Assembly (NCBI GenBank): GCA_942159475.1
Contig: OW804097.1
Span: 38,266,298-38,330,297, forward strand
Reading direction: 5' to 3'
DNA length: 64,000 nt
DNA from: Sthenelais limicola
Lineage: Eukaryota; Annelida; Polychaeta; Phyllodocida; Sigalionidae
Of the stretch, positions 24,601 to 34,870 are shown in pieces. Below the pieces are notes generated by a model. The model had not been told where the DNA came from. It ran no database searches and was given only the letters and a program-made list of their open reading frames with translations. Position 1 is the stretch's first letter, and each line of letters opens with the position of its first letter. The position numbers and the translations under genes were made by a program.

Positions 24601-25151
24601 CCCTTGTACCTAAGTCACTAAGTCAATTAGTTAATTTAGTTCTTCTACTAGTAACTGTTATTCAAAATTCTGGTAACAGCCGGAAGAAATGGTGCCTCGT
24701 AGTATCATATTGGTATGTCGACCTATTTGTCCTTTAACTTACATTTACTCAACCGTACTCCTCCTGTACTCTTGATGAAGACAAATAAAACACTTCTTAT
24801 CTTATCTTACTTTACCTGTTTTTCTATATCAAACTGAATTTTGAAGCTCATTTCTGTCTTAAATTTAGGTTAATAGAGAGGATTGGTGATGATGAATTGT
24901 ACATTTTCTGACGACACCCCCCATTTTCTAAAGATCTGACCCAGCATTGCGGGGGCGGTACTCACCTGGTTCTTGACGGGCAATGTGGCTTTATCCTCGC
25001 CTAGCAGCTGGGCGAGGTCAGCGCGCTTGTTGGTCCATTGGCGGAGGCCTCTCTCACGGTCCGCCAGGTATTGGACCAGGCCCCCACCGCCGGGCCGCAT
25101 GCCGCAAGCTCTACTCGAACTGACAAACATCCCCCCGCATCGGTTAGGATC
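15616..25151 (-). CDS. AMBRA1: AMBRA1-like autophagy scaffold, two N-terminal exons (partial gene)
   Basis: Exon at 24966-25151 (186 nt; acceptor TCTTTGCAG, donor GTGAG) reads into exon 15616-15674 (59 nt; acceptor TTCATTTCAG, donor GTAAG) in phase 0. The joined reading has DRERGLR, then LLGEDKATL, then RATFLMAFSPDG. This follows the order seen at the start of vertebrate AMBRA1, where RERG, VEDK and a 'RSTFLLAFSPD' block lead into the first WD repeat. AMBRA1 is a WD-repeat scaffold that links Beclin-1 and the CUL4-DDB1 ubiquitin ligase. Possible starts inside the first exon are Met8 or Met18; Met18 leaves a length close to the vertebrate N-terminus. WD-repeat exons were searched for and not found to the left, so the next intron would exceed 15 kb. 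The 9.3-kb intron shown here is packed with families A-D and I. The SPDG end could belong to another WD protein; the RERG/EDK spacing argues for AMBRA1. Coordinates span both exons and the intron between. Confidence 0.65.
15782..15991 (-). mobile_element. Family A MITE
   Basis: 210 bp, ends GGGTCAGATCTTTAG and GGCGATTTCACCC; flanks not conserved. Confidence 0.82.
15992..16096. repeat. 105-bp segment repeated in inverse at 23927-24031
   Basis: Holds AATAGCGCACATTATTCATA and TGGCCCAATTATGTGCC. In both places it abuts the GATTTCACCC end of a family A copy, so element and neighbour were copied together. Confidence 0.75.
16100..16233 (-). mobile_element. Family A fragment
   Basis: The right part of the element (from TATATATAGGTATAGC to TCTGGCGATTTC). 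Confidence 0.7.
16240..16960. other. Unannotated AT-rich intronic sequence with poly-C run
   Basis: A C-run lies at 16501-16516 and the trinucleotide-like ATTATTATTATAA at 16617. No gene or repeat family recognised. Confidence 0.3.
16961..17202 (+). mobile_element. Family A MITE, asymmetric ends
   Basis: 242 bp, GGGTGAAATGGCCAG at left, AAGATCTGACCC at right; flanks CAAT/ATTA. Confidence 0.85.
17321..17524 (+). mobile_element. Family B MITE
   Basis: 204 bp; TTCT occurs on both sides and may be the target duplication. Confidence 0.85.
17882..18120 (+). mobile_element. Family B MITE with doubled right end
   Basis: The right terminus GGGTTTGGACCTAGAGT is present twice in a row (ending about 18099 and 18120). 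Confidence 0.82.
18620..18829 (+). mobile_element. Family B MITE
   Basis: 210 bp from CAGTCTAGGCTC to GGACCTAGACTG with TAAAT directly on both sides (18615-18619, 18830-18834), the clearest target duplication in family B. Confidence 0.87.
18843..19077 (+). mobile_element. Family A MITE
   Basis: 235 bp, symmetric ends, flanks TTAT/ATAT differing at one base. It sits 13 bp from the family B copy on its left. Confidence 0.88.
19738..19973 (+). mobile_element. Family A MITE
   Basis: 236 bp; right end AAGATCTGACCC; flanks TATC/ATAG. Confidence 0.83.
20111..20265. repeat. Short tandem repeat, 47-54-bp unit, three copies
   Basis: Units begin GTTGGGCTGGCCGGGACAG or a one-base variant and end GTACTAGT; the middle unit has an extra ACTAGTT. 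Confidence 0.85.
20596..20830 (-). mobile_element. Family A MITE, asymmetric ends
   Basis: 235 bp; flanks ATAT/ATTT. Confidence 0.85.
21080..21649 (-). mobile_element. Family A MITE split by a family D insertion
   Basis: The left portion runs from GGGTCAGATCTTCTG to GGTGAAGGTGAA. Family D occupies 21289-21625, then TTGTACATTTTCTGGC continues to the right end. The interrupted host sequence rejoins cleanly. Confidence 0.88.
21289..21625 (-). mobile_element. Family D MITE nested in family A
   Basis: 337 bp between AATAGGGGACTTGCAT and GCAAATCCCCTATT. At the join an AT/TA is the only possible duplicated target. Confidence 0.85.
21666..21935 (+). repeat. LTR-like sequence, copy 2 (5' part only)
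   Basis: Starts TGTCACACCCATTTTATGC and matches 13495-13760 with scattered differences, then diverges near AACCATGCTG. Confidence 0.45.
22257..22629 (+). mobile_element. Family A MITE carrying a retro-type insertion
   Basis: Flanked by ATAT on both sides. A 109-bp insert (22445-22553) interrupts it, bounded by the 10-bp direct repeat TTTTAGAATG (22435-22444 and 22554-22563). Confidence 0.85.
22445..22553 (-). mobile_element. Short inserted fragment with hammerhead-like core
   Basis: On the minus strand it carries CCTGATGAAGACTAAC, then CTCCGAAGTC. This resembles the CTGATGA...GAAA layout seen in ends of Penelope-like and other retroelements. The last core box reads GAAG, so it is probably inactive. 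The 10-bp flanking duplication points to target-primed insertion. Confidence 0.4.
22788..22933 (+). mobile_element. Family B MITE, 5'-truncated
   Basis: Begins at CCACAAAGTGCCATT and runs to GACCTAGAGTG. Confidence 0.78.
23159..23255. mobile_element. Family I short hairpin element
   Basis: 97 bp, ends TACACTCTTATTTGAGA and its imperfect complement; interior GGTCGCTTTGATGTTTACT. Confidence 0.7.
23693..23861 (+). mobile_element. Family B MITE, 3'-truncated
   Basis: Intact CAGTCTAGGCCCAAAG left end; stops after GGCGTCCAATC, about 45 bp short of the right end. Confidence 0.8.
23927..24180 (+). mobile_element. Inverted copy of the 15992-16096 segment plus truncated family A
   Basis: The shared segment (23927-24031) is followed by GGGTGAAATCGCCAG; family A homology stops near 24180 at CCTCAGAT. 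Confidence 0.78.
24332..24584 (-). mobile_element. Family A MITE with doubled right end
   Basis: Left end GGATCACATCTTCAG. The right part carries TTTCTGACGA then a second terminus AAGATCTGACCC. The last ~115 bp are repeated at 24817-24950. Confidence 0.75.
24817..24950 (-). mobile_element. Duplicate of the family A right part and its flank
   Basis: Matches 24475-24600 including the non-element flank AGCATTGCGGGGGC. The flank runs right up to the AMBRA1-like exon donor at 24965. Confidence 0.7.
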
Positions 25152-28100
25152 CTGCAAAGAGAAAAATTTTATTTTATTTCATAGAAAAATACACAATACA
25201 TACATTATATAGTATATTATGTCAACATAGATAAGGGCAGATTGCCATGAAAATCGCCTGAAATTGCTTTTAGGCGAAGTGTTCGTCTGCGATTTTTCTG
25301 TAAATGTGAAAATAAAATTCTTTAAAAAAAATATAAAAATATGTTCGTACTATTGTGATCACCAAAGAAAACACATCTACCAGATGATTTTTTTGTCAAA
25401 ATGAGACTTATCACATGCTGTGAAACTTTGCTCAATAAAATGTATTTAAACAAATAATCCGAAGCACTTATATTCAATTATTAATTGAGTTATTAAATAA
25501 AATACAACATTTTAATATACCTCTGAAAATCTTTATTGTAATATTTCCTTGAAGAAGGATCGACTTATGACTGATCCGAAACGTTGCCATCACACAATAC
25601 ATTACCATTACCATCAAATAAAACTTCAAAAATACAAAATTGTTGGACTAGTTTTGGTGTCATTCGACTATAAATAATTTATTTAAGTACGTTTTTATTA
25701 ATCCATTGACAGGTACCCTGATCATGTACCGTTGTTGTTATGCTAATTGCTATACAATACCGTAATACCTATAGCCTACATTTTATTTTGTTCTTCAAAG
25801 CGCATTATTTAATTAAAGAAATCCTTCCTGGCATGAAAAATGTCCTGGGAGTTCAGTGACCCTATATACCAGCAAGCGAAAGATCTTGTCACGGCCAGTC
25901 TGAGATATCCGTTCATATCCACCTGAATGCCCCATACTAGTGGTATGTCTAGTGGCCGAGTTATGTGAGCATTGCATCAGAGTGGGCGTAACTTCTGCCC
26001 CCCCCCCCCCCCCCCCGCCTCAGCACGGCGGGTGAATGAACTCACTTGTTACCTGCTGCAAGCCTCCAACATGTCATTGCACCGATAGCTTGATTAATCA
26101 CACACGTTCTGCTTTAACACCTACAACTCCTCCAATCCCAACTATCACTGTCACCACACTGAATGCCCGTTAGGCGCTGCGCGGCATCAAAACAGTTAGG
26201 CCAATCAATGGTGCCGAAACATTTCCTAAGATATCGCAGTTTCTACACTACCAGTAACCTTTTACAACAACAATCGCATACCCCTTTAGTAACCCTATAT
26301 GGTTTTGAGTACAGTATAATAGTCATAGTTCTGTCTTAATTTAGAGAAAACTCCTAATTAAATTTGTAGTGGGATGTCCGTGCATGTTTTAGAGGGTGTC
26401 CGTGCGACAATCCTCTATGAAAAAAAGATGTCCGTGCTGATGCCAACTTTTCTATCTATATCTACATTTAGATAGTAATTATTGATTCGAAATCAGTGTT
26501 TCTTTGTGGAAGCAGTCCGACCATTTACTAAATGTTTTTTTGTCAAATTCTGGCAAAAATATGTTTTTATTGCCATTAAAAACATGGATCAAATCACTGG
26601 GGGTTTACAATAAGGTGGGGTAGTAATCTGTAAAACATATTATAAATGTACTCACGATTGGGGTAGGAAACTATGATATGCATATAAAGCCAATAATATG
26701 CATGAAAGAAGAAAATCAAACTTATGTGGCAGACCCTTCAATCCTTCATGGCGGGCAAATTCTTTTGAGAAGAAATGAATCTGGCTCAAATCTGCATGTG
26801 CCTACGTCGGGGGTACAATTTATTTAACTATTCTGAAATTATTCATCTTTTTCAAATGCTTAGTGCTTATTGAGCAATGTGTACTATTAAGGTAGCCCTC
26901 CGCCGATGTAGCCCCCGACCCCCACCCCGACCAACTGATCATTGCTGGCAAAAAGTCATATCAATAAATGCCTTGAATTACAAAAAATTAATACTATCTC
27001 AAAGTTTTTGCAATTTGTGACTGATCTTCCTGTGACACATCACATTCGGAAAAGAAATATTTAAAAAAAAATTAAATCATTCAACGATCTATACTTTTTT
27101 ATATCCCATTTTAGTAAATATTGTCTAATTTCACGTTTAATGATATGTTCTAAGGGCCCCCAGATGATGAAATCCTGGATTATCACTTATCCTTAGCATT
27201 GAAAAATCGAACATAATTATAGGCCTACCATTTATGTATATTACGTAAAAGAAGGACTGGTGGTCGGCAGACATTGCAGGCACAGATATAACTTGCATAC
27301 GATTTCATGAACTCAAAACAAAACAAAACCTGCATGTCTCTTTGTAGTTGTCTGTGCAAACCTCTAATTGGTTGATTCTCATGAAATGGTTCCAAATGGG
27401 AAAATGACTTTTTTAACAAGTTTTGTTTCAATAGATCTTTCCATTATAATTAATGTTTCTATGCGATCACTCTGTGTTCTGAACAAATGCGTACCTACTT
27501 TTCCATACCTATGATAAATATTTAGGAAATTAGAGCCATTGAATATGCTGAAAATAACCTTCCTAACAAAATGTTGAATATAAAATTCTGAAAATTAATT
27601 AAAACTACATGGATTTTTTTTTTATTTATTCATATGTGCCAAGAGTTTCATGATGCATAATCCATAAAAAAATATTGCACTAAAATCTGGGATTAAGGGT
27701 TCTCGAGCCTATTTGGGGGCTGTTCACTGATATCATTAAATATGCATATTTAAAGTACACAAGTGATGATATCAATTTAACAATATCTGGTGAGTTTCTG
27801 GACGTGATTATCATTAAAAATCAAATTTTAGGGTCAGTTTATGTATCATAACTTTAGCCCCGCCTCCTATCAATATGAATGGTACAAAATTGATTTCACT
27901 TTTTAAATCGCTGAGCTCCACATGCATTTTACAAACACACATTGAATTTTGAACAAATTTTGTAATTCAATTTACCCACTGCTACCCCCACTGAGTGTGT
28001 TATCTTTCCAAACCTTTTAGAAAAGCAGTATGCTGCACATACATCGGCCAAAACCTGCATGTACATCTACACAAGTTGCATTCAAATGCAGCACGGACAT

Positions 28101-28447
28101 CTGTGACTTGTCTTTAGGCAGGTATAGTGACGAAATTACTTAGATTTGCAGTCTAGATTTTTTACCAAGGCTTTATCGAGGTCATTCAATACATGTCCTC
28201 GAACTTAGAAAGATTGTTGTTTTCAAAATTCCGAGAAACAAATGAAAATGAGTATCAATAGAACATATCATTGGCCGTTATTTGATGTACGTGCAGCGCG
28301 GCACAGACATTCAGTGTGGTCACAGTGACTATATCACACTGGTGCATACCTCCCTGCATTAACTTATCCCGTCTACCCCCCCCCCCTCCCACCTCCCCAA
28401 CTCTTGCTGTCCCCTGCCCTCCCCCTCCATCCCAACAATACTCTATA
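25152..28447. other. AT-rich intronic sequence
   Basis: Mostly featureless. It holds a hammerhead-like motif near 25554-25595 (separate entry), a C-run at 26000-26016, and GATGTCCGTGC twice near 26373-26437 with its complement at 28091-28101. The latter may be ends of a degraded 1.7-kb element. No exon recognised. Confidence 0.3.
25550..25600 (+). other. Hammerhead-ribozyme-like motif
   Basis: TTGAAGA, then a possible stem II (GGATC with loop GACTTATGACT and GATCC), then GAAACG. The pairing is exact, but the first core base is T where a hammerhead has C. No stem III/cleavage site is evident. Confidence 0.3.
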
Positions 28448-28545
28448 TTTTGCGGTCTTAATGGGATTATAATGGCACTTTGCAGTTTGAGGCGAGTGGC
28501 TTTCCCTCCGTTTGAAGGGACTCTCTCAACTTTGGGCCTAGACTG
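28448..28545 (-). mobile_element. Family B MITE, half
   Basis: Right-hand 98 bp ending TTTGGGCCTAGACTG in inverse orientation. Confidence 0.8.
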
Positions 28546-28648
28546 AACATTTAGTGTTGCTGATCAATCGTCAATGGATGCATGGTTAATATTGAGAGGC
28601 AGAGTTAAATGCCCAACTCTCCCCGCCAAGTCGATGGTTGGAGATCAT

Positions 28649-28882
28649 GGATCAGATTTTCAGAAAATGTACAATTCGCCTTCACCAATCCTCTCAAATA
28701 ACCCACATTAAAAACAAAAACGTGCTTCAAAAGGCAGTTTAACATAACAGGACTGATACCTTAAATCAATGTGATACCAAATATACTCAGATATACACAG
28801 TATTCTTCATTTTCCGTCTAATTTAGGAGAATTTCCCAAATGTGTAGCGCTGCCAATTGTACATTTTCTGAAAATCTGACCC
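28649..28882 (+). mobile_element. Family A MITE
   Basis: 234 bp, ends GGATCAGATTTTCAG and CTGAAAATCTGACCC, exact duplication TCAT (28645-28648, 28883-28886). Confidence 0.92.
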
Positions 28883-29132
28883 TCATGCAAACACACACAG
28901 TCACTCTGACAATCGCATCCCAGACTCGCCATGCAACACGCCATCAAAAAGTCAACGTCAAGTCTTTTTAGTATTGGGACAAAAAACACTTTCCAGGGCC
29001 TCGGCTATATTGATTTTCTTTTTGAATAATAAATTTGCCTAACAATCCTCTTTATTAAATAATTCATGCTATGAAAATAATGCTGAAATGACAAAGGAAG
29101 GATTGTTTCTATATTGGCAACCAGTGCTATAT

Positions 29133-29169
29133 GTAATAAGTAAATATCAATTTGATATTTACTTATTAC
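29133..29169. repeat. Perfect 37-nt palindrome
   Basis: Eighteen-base arms, GTAATAAGTAAATATCAA and its exact complement, around a single central T. Confidence 0.9.
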
Positions 29170-29740
29170 ACCCGATTTTTTTTTTAAAAACAAAATTTCC
29201 TTATTTTCAAATTATATTCCACATCGACTGCTGTGAATGAGATTTTGAAAATTTATGAAGAAAATATTTTTAGCAGTAAGACGACCTAATGGGAATGTGG
29301 ACCTTTATCAGGTATTAGGAAATTTTGGTGGGAAAAATAAAAATTAATGTTTCGAATTAAATGAAGGAAAAGATAACATTTGCCTAAATTCTTGAAATAT
29401 TTAGCTTTTAGCTTTGTATAATATTCACCTCCTCATAATCTGACAACCAAAGGTCGGGTGGGTGATCATTTTTTACCAAGTGGATAACAGGATGAATAAC
29501 ATTACAACTCCAGTGTTGGAATTTGAGAATCGAAACAGAAAGAATGACACTGATGAATCTGAGATTCATATCATTGAGGGAAAATAGTGGCAGTGACTAG
29601 TGTCGCCAAGTTGAATAGGCAGATCGACACAGTGCCTAATAATGATTGTAAACAATCGGTTAAAAATAATCTTGATTAAGCGGTTAAAGTTCACATCGAT
29701 GTCAGCCCCAAACAGAGACACTAGTCTCAGAAAGTCTAAG

Positions 29741-29920
29741 TCTCAGTCTTAGATGAGAGAGTTAGCCTCTCGCCTCAAAGAGTCAAACCGCAATTATAAT
29801 TCCATTAAGACCGCAAAATATCACTATTATCCCATTAGAACGCCTAGTCCCAGGAAACCGATTAGCGAAGTAAGCGTCCAATCACTGACATACCATCATT
29901 ATCTGATCTGAGGGTTTGGG
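29741..29920 (+). mobile_element. Family B MITE, degraded
   Basis: Recognisable from AGTCTTAGATGAGAG to GATCTGAGGGTTTGGG; both termini eroded. Confidence 0.7.
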
Positions 29921-30279
29921 AGTGAAGTTTAGTAAACTGCTTATTCACCACCTCCTCCTGGACCTGGTTGTGGTGCACAGTTTCACTTGATGTCTTTGAA
30001 GGGCCCCTTCTAAATTTGGTCTGCCTTGATTCATACGTACAGCATTCTACTTCTGTAATGCCCAGGTGAGACAAAGAATAGCCTTCAACGCCTATACAAT
30101 CGCACAATACTCAATAGTCTCCATCCGTTGAAGAAGAATACAACGTTTTTTGTCCGTCCCTCTCTCGCAGGTCGACTAGTGCAGGTCATGCCAAACAACA
30201 CCGACACTCTGCTCTGGCCCAAACCAAAATAACTCAGAATCTGAGGAGAGTCCAATGCGAAGGACACATGTGTCATAGC

Positions 30280-30365
30280 TACACTCTATACGCGTCCTGT
30301 ATGCAGTAAACATCAAAGGTTAACCCAATGGAAAGCCGCTGCCTACAAGACGCGTATAGAGTGTA
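30280..30365. mobile_element. Family I short hairpin element
   Basis: 86 bp, ends TACACTCTATACGCG and CGCGTATAGAGTGTA, the cleanest copy; interior GGTTAACCCAATGG. Confidence 0.8.
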
Positions 30366-30524
30366 TGTTTGACAGGGAAGGCACCTGTACCCAAGCTGGG
30401 TGGGGAAGCTTCGCACTGCTTCTGTCACGGTCGCATCATCACCCCTGCAAGCATCTCAACAACAAGTATGTGACAAAGCCCGCTTCAGCAGGCAAAGAAA
30501 GGAAGGGAGGGAGGGCAGAGCTAC

Positions 30525-30742
30525 AATAGGGAGATTTAGCAACCACTAACGCACCAAAAACAACACTAAACGCATCCACTAACTATTTGTACATTATTAC
30601 CATTGTGGGGATATCTCAGGAGGGACTAGGCCAGATTAGGCCCCTCGAGATGTCCCCACAGCGGTAATAATGTACAAATAGTTAGTGGATGCGTTAAACT
30701 AGTGTTGCGTTGGTGCGTTAGTGGTTGCTAAATCTCTCTATT
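30525..30742. mobile_element. Family E hairpin element
   Basis: About 218 bp and nearly all of it pairs with itself: AATAGGGAGATTTAGCAACC at left, its complement at right, with ATCCACTAACTATTTGTACA inside each arm and a short central loop near 30612-30640. Confidence 0.88.
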
Positions 30743-31465
30743 GAATAAGGGTGATATAGGGCGGTGGTTTGAGAGAGACGCCCTGCCATGCAACAATACA
30801 TAACATGTCATTTTAACATGCGGTCTGCTCTATGTTTTTAAACTGCAATAATTAATGCCCTTCAGACCTAGAGCAGAGAAGAGCTCAGTACACAATACTA
30901 GACATGTCGCACTATATATACTACTATAGAAGGGTAAACTGGCTGTATGCTTGGGATATTACTCCAAGCTGTATATAAATTTCCTCTAATAATGATCGAT
31001 TAATATGGTTACATTTTATGGAGACCTCACGTACATCAATATGATTTGCATCGGTAAGAGTCGTTTACGTAAGAAACCAAATGAGTTCCCTGTACCCGGC
31101 TAAGCAAAAAGTATAGACTGATCGAATGAGAAGAAGGATAGGGGTCGGGGTGGGGGGGGGGGGGGGGTGTACTTACTTTATGCCTATTAACCTATATATA
31201 TATATGAGGATATGAAAGAATAACGGTATAATAAATAGATGATTGATATGTGGATGGCCGGATGATTATTGTTCCCATGGTTATTCTATGATCTAATTGT
31301 GGTTGAAAGATGATAAATAGCTTGCACACGTAGATGATGAAATGAGTGAGTGAGTGAGTAATAACTCTAAACAAGAATATTGCACATATTCCGCATGTAG
31401 TAAGTATATCACAGAATGAGATCATAAATATCAGACCAATTAAGCCTACACACCGCCCTGTACAG

Positions 31466-31555
31466 CATCCTCCCTAGGCAGGCCCTATATTCCGCAATGA
31501 GTTACTCTAGTATGTAGAAACTGGTTGCGGAGTATAGGGCCTGCCTAGGGAGGAT
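31466..31555. repeat. Inverted repeat with 24-bp perfect arms
   Basis: CATCCTCCCTAGGCAGGCCC and its complement flank about 40 bp. The right arm touches the family B copy. Confidence 0.85.
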
Positions 31556-31556
31556 G

Positions 31557-31764
31557 GGCCCACAGTTGAGAGTCCCTTTAAACGGAGGGAATGGATTATG
31601 CCTCTTGCCTCAAACCGCAGTGACATTATAATTCTATTAAGACCACAAAATGTCATTCTATCCCTATTAAAACGCCAAGGCTTAGGCCAGAAAAGCCATT
31701 AGCGTAGTAGGTATCCAATCACTGACATACTTCTTATCTGATCTGAGGGTTTGAGCCTAAACTG
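31557..31764 (+). mobile_element. Family B MITE
   Basis: Left end eroded (GGGCCCACAGTTGAG), right end TTTGAGCCTAAACTG. Confidence 0.78.
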
Positions 31765-32056
31765 AGTTAACCTAGCTCTCGCCCCAAGACAGGGTTGTTT
31801 GGGTAGTGAACCTAAGTTAGCACTAAGAATGTAGTGACCAAAACATGCTAGTTTTTCTCCTCGAGATTTCGTTTTATAAACAAATCAAAACCAAAGATGT
31901 GCACAAGTCTAGTAAGCCTAGAATGGATAGTAACATTTCTTACTAGTTTCCCAAATTATGTATCGTAGTATTAATGGTAGATCAAATAACATAACAAATG
32001 GACCGATTGCACATGTGTGCAAGCATAGAGTAATTTTACTACTCTAAGGTGTAAGT

Positions 32057-32279
32057 GGATCAGATCTTCAGAAAATATACAATCGGCAGCTCTGCACATT
32101 TAGTAAATTCTGTTAAATTAGGTCGAAAACGTTAAATACGTGTTATATCAGAGTACATTTGGTATTGCCTTGATTTAAACAATCTGTTTAGTTATGGTAA
32201 ACTGAATTTTGAACTTGATTTCTGTGTTATATTTGGGTTATTTGGGAGGATTGGTGAAGGCGAATTGTACATCTGACCC
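32057..32279 (-). mobile_element. Family A MITE
   Basis: 223 bp, exact duplication AAGT (32053-32056, 32280-32283); right terminus shortened (GTACATCTGACCC). Confidence 0.9.
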
Positions 32280-32859
32280 AAGTGTATGTGGGATGGAAAG
32301 GCGAGGGGGGGGGGGGGGCGGGGGGTGCACTTCCCAACTAACCAGGGTGATTGGCGGGATATTTAAGGAGTGAGGTCGATGTAAGTTTAGTAAGGCAAGA
32401 ACATACACAACTCGTTAATAACGACCGAACCCGTGCAACCCATTCTCTTTCAGACCCCTCCACTTGACCCCTTGACCACTGCCGGTGACTGGTCAACAGG
32501 GGGAGGGTGGTGTAAAGTGTATTAACCCAACACGCGATGAGAGATGGAATGGAAGCTCCGGCTGTCCAGGGAGATGCTGGTGGACAAAGAGTATTTGCAG
32601 TAGGAATAATAACAATATGTGCAGGGTGACCTTAAACGAACCCAAGAGAGAAAAAATCGTGAACTGATCAATTCCTCATGCTATATTACTCACAACATGC
32701 CCTGCTTATTGATAGGAAAGCTAAAGGTGGTAATTGGTATTGTTCCATCCAGGACCAGATATACACGCATGAGTCAAGTACAGACAATGACGTCAATGTC
32801 AGATCTTAGAGTAAACTAATATCATATCTAGACAGTATTGCCTGTAAGAAACATCCTAT

Positions 32860-33094
32860 GGGTCAGATCTTCAGAAGATGTACAATTGGCAGCTCTACAC
32901 ATTTAGTAAATTCTGCTCAATTAAACTGAAAATTGGCCAATGTTTGGTATATCTGAGTTTATTTGATATTGCCTTTATTCAAACGATCCGTTTGATTATG
33001 TTAAACTGCATTTTGAAAGTCATTTCTGTCTTAAATTTAGGTTCTTTGAGAGGATTGGTGAAGGCGAATTGTACATTTTCTGGCGATTTCACCC
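32860..33094 (-). mobile_element. Family A MITE, asymmetric ends
   Basis: 235 bp, GGGTCAGATCTTCAG and GGCGATTTCACCC, exact duplication CTAT. Confidence 0.92.
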
Positions 33095-34680
33095 CTATAG
33101 TATTGGGCATGACATCAAGTGGGACCAACGTGTTCATAACATTCATATCAGACTAACTTGAGATGTGCCTGGCGTGATCTAACTTAATAAATTATCATTT
33201 TATTATGACAAAGAAAAGACATGCCACTCAAAGAGGCTAGGCACGATATCTGGTAAATGAAACTAAAGCGCTTTATGAATAATATGATGGTAAACGGTAT
33301 TTATAAACTGCTCTACAGTACAAAACACGGGTCTGGGTCATTAAAAGCACACATGATATACATCGTATCGTGTACCGTATCGGGCGTATGCGTTTTTAAG
33401 TTTTAGTACTTGGTGCAAATGTACTAAGTAGTACTATGTAGTTGAAGAGACAAAAAATTACAACTCTCAAGAACGGTCAATGACCTTCCTAGATCACGAT
33501 AATAGATACGAAATTTACGGTCACTGGCGCCGCATAGACTCAGTTCGTTTAAATGCACGTTTTTTTTCAAGAATGAGCGTCAATGTTACGGTATACACTC
33601 ACTATACATGTTCATCATCGACATTAACAATTATGACATAATGAATATGCAGGCCGCCGATTCATACCGAAGAATTCAGGGTCATTTTACAATACCATGG
33701 GCATGGCCTAGCTCTAACTCAGCCCTTCCTTCCAGGACAGTAGGCCTACTGTAGGAAGATAGATATTCCGCCTAGTTATTAAACCCAGATGCATAATTCA
33801 AACTCAACAATATTAAAATATGGGTGGAGATAAGTTCATTGACCTTTTGAAGGCTTTTCCTAGACCTAGACAGAGTTTCCGTTCCCATATCCACCCGCAC
33901 CCCCGGAGCTGGGAGCGCGAGGCGATTACATAAGCTAACTTTTCCCAAAATTGAAACAAACGAAAACAATATAAAAATATGTATTTTCGTAGCACAAATG
34001 TGCTCTGCTAGTCGATTACTGATGGCCAGTAAGCTTACTTGTCAATGCCAATACTTGGAGACCCAAGCCAAGGCCAACACGGCGAGAGTCAAGGCCATGC
34101 CATGCCACAATACCGCTACGCTAAAGTCAGTATGCTGACGATGAAATACGTTCTGAAATATTCAAAAACGTGACTCTGAAAACAAGAGTACGTCTAACTG
34201 AATGAGGAATCATACAAGGTGATACCAAACATGACCAAAACTCAGCGTAGGCGATTCAGTTCAGAAGGTTGAGACAGTTGTCCCTCGTCTATCACGCCGT
34301 CCAACATCACCCAAGGCCAAGGCCTGGCTTCATTGATTAAAATTAAATGCAACAAAGTCTTCAAATAAACTTCTAGTTTCAAAGTTCGAGTGAAAAAAGA
34401 GGGTACCACGTGAAGTCAACAACAAGAAAATCCTTTCAAAGTACCGATAAATACGGCAAATATGCCAAGTCCGCACCAAACCATGGCTATAGGGTTGTGT
34501 CATCTTTTTGTCGGCGATAGAGCGCGGATTGTGGGTTCGAAGGTTCAGGGCCAGACTTCACTTCAGGCGCGGCTACATCGGGACCAACTTCCATTGTATG
34601 GAGGATTAAAACAGGGTATAATTACACGATACTGTCCCGTGAAGATATCCAAACAGTTACCTGGCTGGAATGAATAGTAA
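33095..34680. other. No gene or major repeat seen
   Basis: AT-rich. The segment 33871-33920 (CAGAGTTTCCGTTCCC to CCGGAGCTGGGA) recurs at 35280-35325 as a short GC-rich dispersed repeat. Open frames at 34462-34677 and 33772-33969 are not recognisable. Confidence 0.3.
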
Positions 34681-34686
34681 ACTTAC

Positions 34687-34770
34687 CTCGTTAAGATTGT
34701 AGATACTCTGTAGAACGTAAGTATGTACTCCGTGTGCGACTTCCCTTGTTTATGTGCCTGTCGCCATCTT
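34687..34770 (-). other. Possible non-coding first exon, minus strand
   Basis: Reading leftward from AAGATGGCGAC (34770-34760), the sequence ends in ACGAG followed by a strong donor GTAAGT (34686-34681). It would fit as the 5' UTR exon of the AMBRA1-like gene, whose next exon starts at 25151. The link is inference. Confidence 0.4.
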
Positions 34771-34870
34771 CTTAATCCCAGGATGTAGGTCAAGGCAAAG
34801 GTGAAGGCCGCTCGTACCGGAAGTTATCATTGAGCACGCACTAGAACGCGAAGGTAAAGATATATCGTTG
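34740..34870. promoter_or_regulatory. Candidate divergent promoter (AMBRA1-like / DHX33)
   Basis: Contains CGCCATCTT (34762-34770; YY1-type when read on the minus strand, typical just inside housekeeping transcripts) and, 47 bp away, CCGGAAGT (34817-34824; ETS-type). No TATA box. A minus donor lies at 34686 and a plus donor (GAAG/GTAAAG) at 34853. Confidence 0.45.

Noticed and set aside
30371..30465. Possible + strand exon (acceptor TTTGACAG, donor GTATGT)
   Set aside because: Two frames are open, neither is recognisable, and no partner exon on this strand was found.
34510..34560. GGGTTCGAAGG resembling a tRNA B box
   Set aside because: No A box at the right distance and no cloverleaf can be drawn.
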